NCBI GenBank assembly: GCA_030407005.1
Contig: JAUDYN010000010.1
Span: 930,001-994,000 of the forward strand
Reading direction: 5' to 3'
Length of the DNA stretch: 64,000 nucleotides
Source of the DNA: Desarmillaria ectypa
Taxonomy: Eukaryota > Basidiomycota > Agaricomycetes > Agaricales > Physalacriaceae
The first letter of the stretch is position 1. Every line of letters begins with the position of its first letter. Positions 56,645 to 64,000 of this stretch are shown one piece after another. The translations under genes and the position numbers were made by a program. Under the pieces are notes generated by a model. That model searched no databases and was not told the origin of the DNA. It was given only the letters and a program-made list of their open reading frames with translations.

Positions 56645-59600
56645 AAAAGTAGATTTTTTAAAAATTCTTATCGGATACTGTGCATATGGCGTACGCTGAT
56701 TTTGGACATACCACAATGATCGCTTTTCTTCCGGCCCTCTTTTCGAGGTTTCCATTGTTGCTAACGGTAGCTGGAGCATACAGTATGGCGAGCGACGAAC
56801 ATTTGGCACGTTTGCAAGCTACGTTCTCAAATAACATAATCATACAGGATAAATTTCTGCAGAAACAGATTACGGGCTTAACCTTGTTTTTTTTTGGTTC
56901 ACCCAGTAAGTTACTGTGGACCTCCAGTCCTTGGTATAACTCTACGTTCGATCTCTGTGACCCTGTTATCTACAATGTCTCTTCTTGTTCTTGGGCCCCT
57001 TTTTTCTACTTCATTCGGCATCATGATGGTGTGTGTGTGCTCAAACAATCCTGGATTCTAGCGCGGTACGGCAACTACAGTAGCAATCATTGTTATAACC
57101 TGATGGGAGCAAAGCTAAATTAACAAAGCCTGCCTCTGAAGTCCAAGGTTTCTCATGAGCGTCGCTTCTTCTGGCAAAGGGTTCCAAGGTTTAATGAAAA
57201 GTCACTTCGTGGACTCGTATCTTCCTCCTTAATACGAAGTTACTGTCTCCGAAACTGTTAGGGTAGCCTCCATCTTAGGCGCTTTATACCCTTAGATATG
57301 CCTGTAGCATTGCTCTGTCCGTTGAATCTATGTATGCGATCATGATCGATTGGATTGATATAACTTCGCTAACGAAGGTCGCAGCTATAGAAGAGAAGGC
57401 AAGAGCGTTTGGACAAGTGTCATGAACGCACCTGTGAGAGTCTTCTCTCTTGTGCCTTCCCCCTCTGATTGGCGCCCTTCCCAAGTGCTTAGTACATCCT
57501 TCCTATCTTGCTTTGTGAGCAGAATACAATACGATGATGAAATCTCTGTACTGCCGACTAACATCAACTGCAACAGCCGGCCGTACACTAATAAGTTGTC
57601 GGTGCCGTTGGGAATGCGATACTCCGGCTAAGTATTCGTATGGCTGAGGTTCCGCTCACGCTGCCGCCATCACTTCAGTCAGCTGGAACTCATAGAGTTC
57701 CGTGGTTCATCGTCTAATTATTCAGACTATGTATCAAGAAGTACGATACGTTAAGTTCAATCTCTTATTTAATCGCAGTGACCGCGTGCTTTGACGGTAC
57801 GTGGCAGAATCCGTGACAGTGATGATCAGATGGCGGATACGTCCGTGGCATTAGAATGCCATACTTTCAATCGGGCTTCGACAGATCTATCCCAGTTAAT
57901 GAAGAGAAAGAACTAGAATGTCTACTCATAATATGGAGGAGGTTCATTTTTAGTCCACGCCACACTTAAAGGCTTACTTCTTCAGCAGGCGCAACGCGTG
58001 AAGTGCGCGACTTCATGTGGACATCATGGACCCATATCATTGACGTCGCAATGAATGTCATCACCCTGCTCTAGACTCTTGACTGCAGATCAGCTAAATA
58101 CAGCTTAGTGGAAAATCCAGGAATTTACGCTAGCAGCCACATAGCATTATTACGGTGTTGATGCACATAAATGCTGAAATCCTAGATGTCGTGATTACAA
58201 ATGACACGGAGGCTTAGAAGGAAAGTAGTGGCGGTATTCGCTATCATGGATAGCTCGGATCCATGCAGCGGTAGTGTTCCAAAAAGAAAATCCATAGTGA
58301 TTCAAGACGCAAAGATGGAACGCCGGCGTGTGAAGGACACCAGTAATATGATATCAAGTCCGTAGCGCGTTGCCAATAAGCGATCTCGGACCTTTGACGT
58401 TCGGAAAAGTACTGGTAAGCGGCTTGACTCGGAGTAATGCATATGCTCAAGCCCTATGGAGGTATATTATAGCATTGTACCATGACGCCACGGAAGGAAG
58501 AGAGTTGTCGAACCCGAATGTCGTCGAATCCAACCTACTCCCGATCCTGAAGGATCAAGAACGAGTTCATACGATTGAATATGTGTTACATACGCAGATT
58601 TGAATTTGACTAACATGTTTTGAGTTGTGCGGTGGCCGGTGCGCACCGAGGAGGTAGTCGGTATAATAGAATGATGGACAGGGAAACGAACGGGCCCCAA
58701 CGATATGGTTAGTGACGTAGTAAGTTGTATTACTTGTATTGAGTGGGGCTGTCATACGAGTGCGCGGATTGACTGGCGAAGTGATATATGTAATTGCTTG
58801 AGACGCGTTCAGTGGCTTGTTGTGGGCACGAGACCGAACACAGAAGTTCTTATGCGTGTGTTACAGTAATATATATATACCATGCGACCGCCAATCAGAG
58901 TGATGAAGTCTCCAGGGTCGGCCAGTTCGTCCCGAATCGCTGGTGCTTCTTGTCTAAAGACTGCACAAGCGCATTTAGCTGTCTTTAGTTCCTGGATATT
59001 ACATTATAAAGGCATGTAAATCGCCGCAAACCGACGTACAATTGGAATTACGAATGAGCATCGGCGGAACATCCGGTGCAACATGTGAATCGTTGTGATA
59101 GAACTCACGTGCAGGTCTCGAAGAAGCAGATTGTCGACCTGGAACAGCTGGGAGACGTAGATGAGGTGGATAGATATTCATAGGTCTCCCCAACGCGCAT
59201 GTGGAGTCGCGGAGAAGAGAGCGATGCTACGGTCCAGTTGAGCGAACGAAAAGAGTCGTTCAACTGAATATGCACGCATCGGAAACGGATATGCGCCAAA
59301 GACGCGTAATACAATCATCGTGCTATGGCCTTCTGGACAATTACCAAGCGGGGTCAATTGTGGGGAAAGAATCAACATTGTAGGAACCTTACATCTGCTC
59401 ATCCCAGTGGTACCACATATTCGGATTGATAAGAGCATCAGTGGTAACATCGCACAGATAGGCCAAGGTAGCAGTGGGATGAAAGTCCAAAATTAATGAT
59501 GGATTCCAGGCGGTACCTATGGTATGCAGGGAAACACCAAGACATCAAGGGATAGTTATTGCGTCGAATTTAACTTGAGAAGGTGGCGTCTACGAATTGA

Positions 59601-60629
59601 TTGCTACGGACAACAAAGTGATACATAGATAGACGCTACCAGGTCCTGTCGCCGGCGAGATCACTGACGTTAATGGGCTCTCTTCCGCTTGGTCTAGATA
59701 TGACGCTGATTTCCGGGACCGAAAGAGGATGTGGGGGACGACGAGGTGGTGCGGTTGATCCATCAGGAAGTGATTGTACTCGTGGCAGACGGAGGGGAGG
59801 AATAGAGGAGCGTGTAAAGGGCATGGCCGCTCGTCGACGATGGGGGAAATTCAGAGACAGAAAGAATGCGTAAGGTCTAGAATAGAGGGACCCTGGAGAG
59901 AAGCAGTTCGCTGGCGAGATCGACATGTTGCTAAACGTAAGCCAAGAGAGGAAAGTCCGCAAAGGCTGCGGTTTCAACGGTTCACGTGGTGAAGCTATTT
60001 GTATTTTGTCCTGACGAATTGATGAGAAAGACAGATGGAGAGAGCCAGAGAAGGTCAAGATAGAAAAGGGAGCAAAGAGAGTCGCGAGAGACATATTATG
60101 GTTCGAAGACTTCTTCTTGGGTACCAGACCGCTGGAAGAGCAATAGAGAGAAGCTGGCAGATGGGGATGGTAATAGGAATTCCAAATAAGTATGCTATGT
60201 ACTTTATACCAAAAGTCCAGAAAGCAGGATCCCAGTTTACCCAGTAGAGCTGCACAATACTTACCGACAGATATACGTCTTCACCGTCTAGGTTTGCGAC
60301 AAGGAATCGGGGTCTCTGTATACCGGGGTTGTGAACGCGATAGCTGTGCACGGTTAGCATCCGGATTCGGTAATTTCGGCAGTGACCCGGACCGAAGGTT
60401 TCAGGAAGGGCTACAAACAAGGACAATGCGATTAGCCAATGGAGAGCTAAATACTCGAGCGATCTTACCACTCCGTCGTCCCTCATCATTCCTTCCCTCT
60501 GTTGTCGCTGCCGCCGTCGTCGTCCCCCGCGTCGTCCCCGTCGTTCTCGCTGTCCCTCTCGTCGTTCTGCTTCTCCCTCCAGTCTTTGTATATCTGTATC
60601 CATAATATCTTATAGCACCTATAGCCACC
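56645..60629. other. 4-kb gene-free stretch
   Basis: No gene supported. A 147-codon frame at 56680-57123 begins hydrophobic and has no motif. On the minus strand near 59403-59540 a frame reads SLHTIGTAWNPSLILDFHPT + ATLAYL and NPNMWYHWDEQM, which is protein-like but unassigned. 59640-60600 is purine/pyrimidine-biased and probably contains the promoter or 5' leader of the zinc-finger gene. Confidence 0.35.
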
Positions 60630-63042
60630 ATGTCTACCCAGCCAATCGCTCTCCCATCTCGCAACAGCCCCCGTAATCATATCTCTAATTCCAACAATGC
60701 CGACTACATTATGTCTTCAGGCTCGTACACGGGGTCCAATGGCAACGGCTCGTTCAACCCGGCTTCCTACACCAGACATTTCCTCGGTTCGCCTATATCA
60801 TGGCGCTCGACGTCCTTTGGGCTGGGTGTACGGTTCCAAGGAAGTCCTATGGAGCACTTCATTGGGTCTCCAGAGTACGTGAATGCCCTGGTTTCATATT
60901 GGTTATCACTGACACTGTATTTCACAGGCAGAAACCGTCGCTCGACTCCGACGTACGGAACGCGCTCAGCGCCCTCGACCGGGAAAGTGAATTTGTAAGT
61001 GCTCCGTCAGTCGTCAAGCGCCTATTCTGGCTGAAAGGATTTTCTACAGTGTCGAGACTATAGCTGCTGTGGTATGCATCTGAACGACCTGCACGCTCTG
61101 CTAGAGCACTTTGAGGAAGTCCACGTCGTCGTCATTGACCCCACAGCACCTCAGGCGCAAGCTCAGCTCCAAATTCCTTTCAATCCCCAGGTTGTTTCGA
61201 CACTCTCGTCGCCTGGTCATGCTCAGGGCCAGCAGATGCAACAGCAGCAGCAGCAGCACTCTGCTCAGTCTTACGGCGTCGCCTTTGACCCCGATGAGAT
61301 GGATTTGGAGGGACCGCCGTCGTCTGGAGCGCCAAGTTTGAGATCCTCGCCTTCATCTGGGGCTCCCACGCCCCCGGACACCCCGATAACGACGCCCTTG
61401 TCTGCTTATCCTTCGCCTGGTATTCCTAGTCAGCAGCCGGCATACTACTTGGACAAGTCGCAAGTACAGGTTCAGAACCAACTGCAGACCCAGCACCTCC
61501 CTCACTCACCATATGTTTCGCAGCCCCCGTCACCTAATTCAGGTGCACATCAACCCGTTGCCGCCTTCGACACCAAGACTCTGATTCGCCGTTCCTCATC
61601 AAGTGCCATATCTACCACGCCTTCTTCCCTTGCCAATGCCAATACGCCTGTCCCTCCCAGTCCCATCCACCATCAGACTCGACCTCAGCTGAATCTCAAC
61701 TTGTCGGCTGCTCATGCGCAACACACGCACAATGCACACAGCCCGCTTGTGGAAGCATTCAATTACGGCCGATACGGTGAATCATTTGTTGGAATGCCGG
61801 GTTCAAATATGGACACCATGGATACCTACAGCTCCAGCATGCTCGATGCACATCGTACGCACAACAGTAGCAGCAGCAGCCTAGCTGGCGCCGTTGAGGA
61901 ATGTGTCCCACCTGCTCTTCTCTTTTCCAATTCGGCTACACCAGAGAGTACACCGAGCACAAGTCGCGTTCCCTCACCCCATAGTCAGGCACAACAGTCT
62001 TCGGTTAATGGTGGTACGTCGCCTACATCTCCTGCGACAAGTGGTGCGGTTAGCCCTGGGGTTCCTTCGGCCTCTGTTGTATCCAAGGATTCCAATGTTT
62101 TGCGGTTGTCATCTTCGGTGACGAGACCCGCTGCGTCGTTGCTATTATCGAAGCCCTTCAAGTGTCCCAAGCCGAATTGCAATAAGAGTTATAAGCAAGC
62201 TAATGGTACGTCACCCTTTCAAGCTCTTTCAAGCAGTGCACTTATGTCTCTTGAATCTATCAGGTCTAAAATACCATATGACACATGGCAGTTGCAACTT
62301 CGCGCCTCCAAAAGATCTTGAACATGTCCAGGCACTTTTGGAGCGTAAACGTCGAGACAGAGCAGCGGCTGCGGCCGCCGGCGGATATCCTGAATCATCT
62401 GATGCTTCGCAGCCTTCTACACCACTCCCATCGAATCCATCAACTCCTACATCTCCCTATCCTGATTTACAAATTTCCGATGCGGAGATGCGTGAAGTGG
62501 AGCGAGAGGCTGAACGGCGTCTGAGGCCTTTTGCCTGCGGAGTTGGTGACTGCCAGAGAAGATACAAGAACATGAATGGGTTGCGATACCACTACCAGCA
62601 CTCGGGGGAACACGGAGCTGTCGGATTGGCGTTATTGGCCAGTGGAGTCCACGAGTGTCTCGGCAATAACGGGGGTAGCAGCAGCGCGAGTAACAGTCGC
62701 GAGGCTAGCGCCGTCAGAGGTGACAGGGAAGGGAGGAAGATACGTGTTGGTGGCAGTGCACCGGGCAGCCGTTCGGGTAGTTTAAGTCGCACCGGGACTC
62801 CGGTGCCTGCTGTAGGTATGGGACAGCTACCTAACCATACACAGCAGTACGCCCCGCCGTCGCAGCCGCCCCAGTTTCAGAACCAGATCGCGTACCAGCA
62901 ACGATTCGCAGAACACCAGCGTGCACAATATGCGCAGCAGTTCCAGCAACAAGGAATGATCGTCCAACAGTCACAGCAGTATGCTGCCGTGCTCTATCCG
63001 CCTACGTCTGCGGTCGGGATGGACGTTGCCATGTCGGGGTGA
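60630..63042 (+). CDS. SFP1-like C2H2 zinc-finger regulator
   Basis: A nuclear transcription factor by inference. Exons: 60630-60874, 60928-60994, 61050-62205, 62264-63042 (748 residues). Three finger-like units: CRDYSCCGMHLNDLHALLEH + FEEVH near residue 105; FKCPKPNCNKSYKQANGLKY + HMTH, created by the join over the last intron; and FACGVGDCQRRYKNMNGLRY + HYQH. The last two have the C-x4-C-x12-H-x2-H spacing of Sfp1-type split fingers. Between them lie Gln-, Ser- and Pro-rich segments (QQMQQQQQQHSAQ; SPSSGAPTPPDTPITTP), typical of activators. In yeast Sfp1 controls ribosome-biogenesis genes; the target here is unknown. All joins keep frame. The start ATG follows a CACC context. Confidence 0.88.
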
Positions 63043-64000
63043 TTGCTGTTTCTAAGAACTCGGTGGAGTTGCCCAGTCATTCTTTGTGTTGTCCACGTCG
63101 ACTTGGAGCCTTTGCGTGATCGGTCGATTTGTCGGATTAAAAAGTATTAACCTATACATACCTATTTGTTTCTCACTATCCCTCCCCATCGCATGAATCT
63201 TTCTTTATTGTTTCTGTTGCCGTGTTCCAGTACCTTATTTCTCACATTACTTGCTTTACTAGTACATTCTTCGACCTTTTCTTTCTTTTTTCCCGGCTTT
63301 CTCATCCGATACTCACCTTCCTCCCTCCCGCACTCGCCGCCTCGCCAACAACCAGCATCGGCCCCGTAAACAGCTTCACCGCCACTGCTTGCACGACCTG
63401 TCATTCCGCACTTGCAGGGTTGATCCTTGTACGCGGCGAGCATGCCTCCTACGAATGCATGTACGTTATCGTACGGCCGACATCGACAAAAAGTCATTCC
63501 TTGCCCAAAAAATCGAAAAAGCTCAAAATTAGACATTCCGGCGGTGCAAGTTGGGGCGACTACCTATCTTCCATGCATTCAGGGAGACTGCTTTCATTAA
63601 TCCGAATTCTCTCTGTGTCAATAGATACGACCTCCATTTTCAGCCGTCATCACTATTTCGGTTCTCGGTCTCCGTATGCTCGTATCGTCCTTGTTGTCAT
63701 CGTCGCTATCTATCATATTTCCGTTCCCCCCATCATCACCTACATTAGTTGCCCTCACCACTTGTCTTCTATTACTTACCTCGATTAAGTACGAGGTATA
63801 TCTACTGTATACGATATACTTACTGGCTCAAATGTAGCTCCTGTATATTTTGTATATCTTTTGTTCCCATGGTGGCGGCGCACACCATGCTCAATGAGAG
63901 AGTTGTATATAATATGAAGGCTGTCTCGACATGTTCTAGAGTAGAATTCTGGATTGCGTCTCTCCAGGAGGTGGCGCTTGGAGAAGCTGCGTTCACATGG
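63043..64000. other. 3' flank of zinc-finger gene
   Basis: Pyrimidine-rich DNA (especially 63160-63320 and 63600-63780) followed by AT-rich sequence. It contains a 188-codon frame (63222-63788) whose odd composition follows from the pyrimidine bias; I do not accept it as a gene. Probably the 3' UTR and intergenic DNA. Confidence 0.4.

Noticed and set aside
57790..57825. CFDGTWQNP-like string suggesting a DUF2235 hydrolase
   Set aside because: Only nine residues match and nothing else of the domain is nearby.
59636..60094. 152-codon minus-strand frame
   Set aside because: It lies in biased sequence upstream of the zinc-finger gene; Pro/Arg/Ser-rich with no domain and no support for a start.
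63222..63788. 188-codon open frame after the zinc-finger gene
   Set aside because: Its Ser/His/Ile/Leu-rich composition follows from a pyrimidine-rich strand; no motif, no splice logic, and it fits a 3' UTR.

Overview
The window looks like nuclear DNA of a mushroom-forming basidiomycete (Agaricomycotina). Its genes are cut by many introns of about 47-60 nt with GT..AG borders (GC..AG in two cases). The gene set is typical of such fungi: a class I hydrophobin, a fungal SLATT protein, an AzgA purine permease, DUF6534-type membrane proteins, and spliceosomal plus tRNA introns. All exon borders were worked out by reading the sequence and keeping frame and family motifs; no RNA data or database search was available.

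Layout. 0-7 kb: 3' part of a SLATT-domain gene, a CBP3-like cytochrome bc1 assembly factor (-), two tRNA-Pro genes, a decayed NAD-epimerase gene and a small gene with an RNase H1 N-terminal-type domain (-). 7.4-11 kb: translesion polymerase REV1. 13.7-22 kb: AzgA purine permease, a dimeric alpha/beta-barrel protein, a GPI-type cupredoxin, an F-box-like protein and the sterol C4-methyl oxidase ERG25. 22.5-28.7 kb: a decayed membrane-protein gene, a 220-bp TA-flanked MITE next to a third tRNA-Pro, an unassigned acidic protein and a Sec14-like lipid transfer protein (-).

29-45 kb is a gene-poor, decayed region. It holds a transcription-factor relic (-), a class II aldolase-like gene whose third intron seems to have swallowed part of an exon, three degenerate DUF6534-type copies in a row on the + strand, and one intact hydrophobin gene (-). 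45-49.6 kb returns to dense intact genes: dihydroxyacetone kinase and a Ubx2/FAF2-type ERAD factor. 51-54 kb holds two more pseudogenes (an SDR and an EamA transporter). 54.7-56.6 kb is coatomer delta, whose first coding exon is just the ATG. 60.6-63 kb is an SFP1-like C2H2 zinc-finger regulator.

The genes do not form an operon or an obvious metabolic cluster. Most are housekeeping genes (respiratory assembly, DNA damage tolerance, sterol synthesis, ER and Golgi trafficking) interspersed with lineage-specific membrane and surface proteins. The most unusual items are the SLATT gene at the left edge, the tandem decayed DUF6534 array, the MITE and tRNA-Pro neighbourhoods, and several splice-structure oddities.
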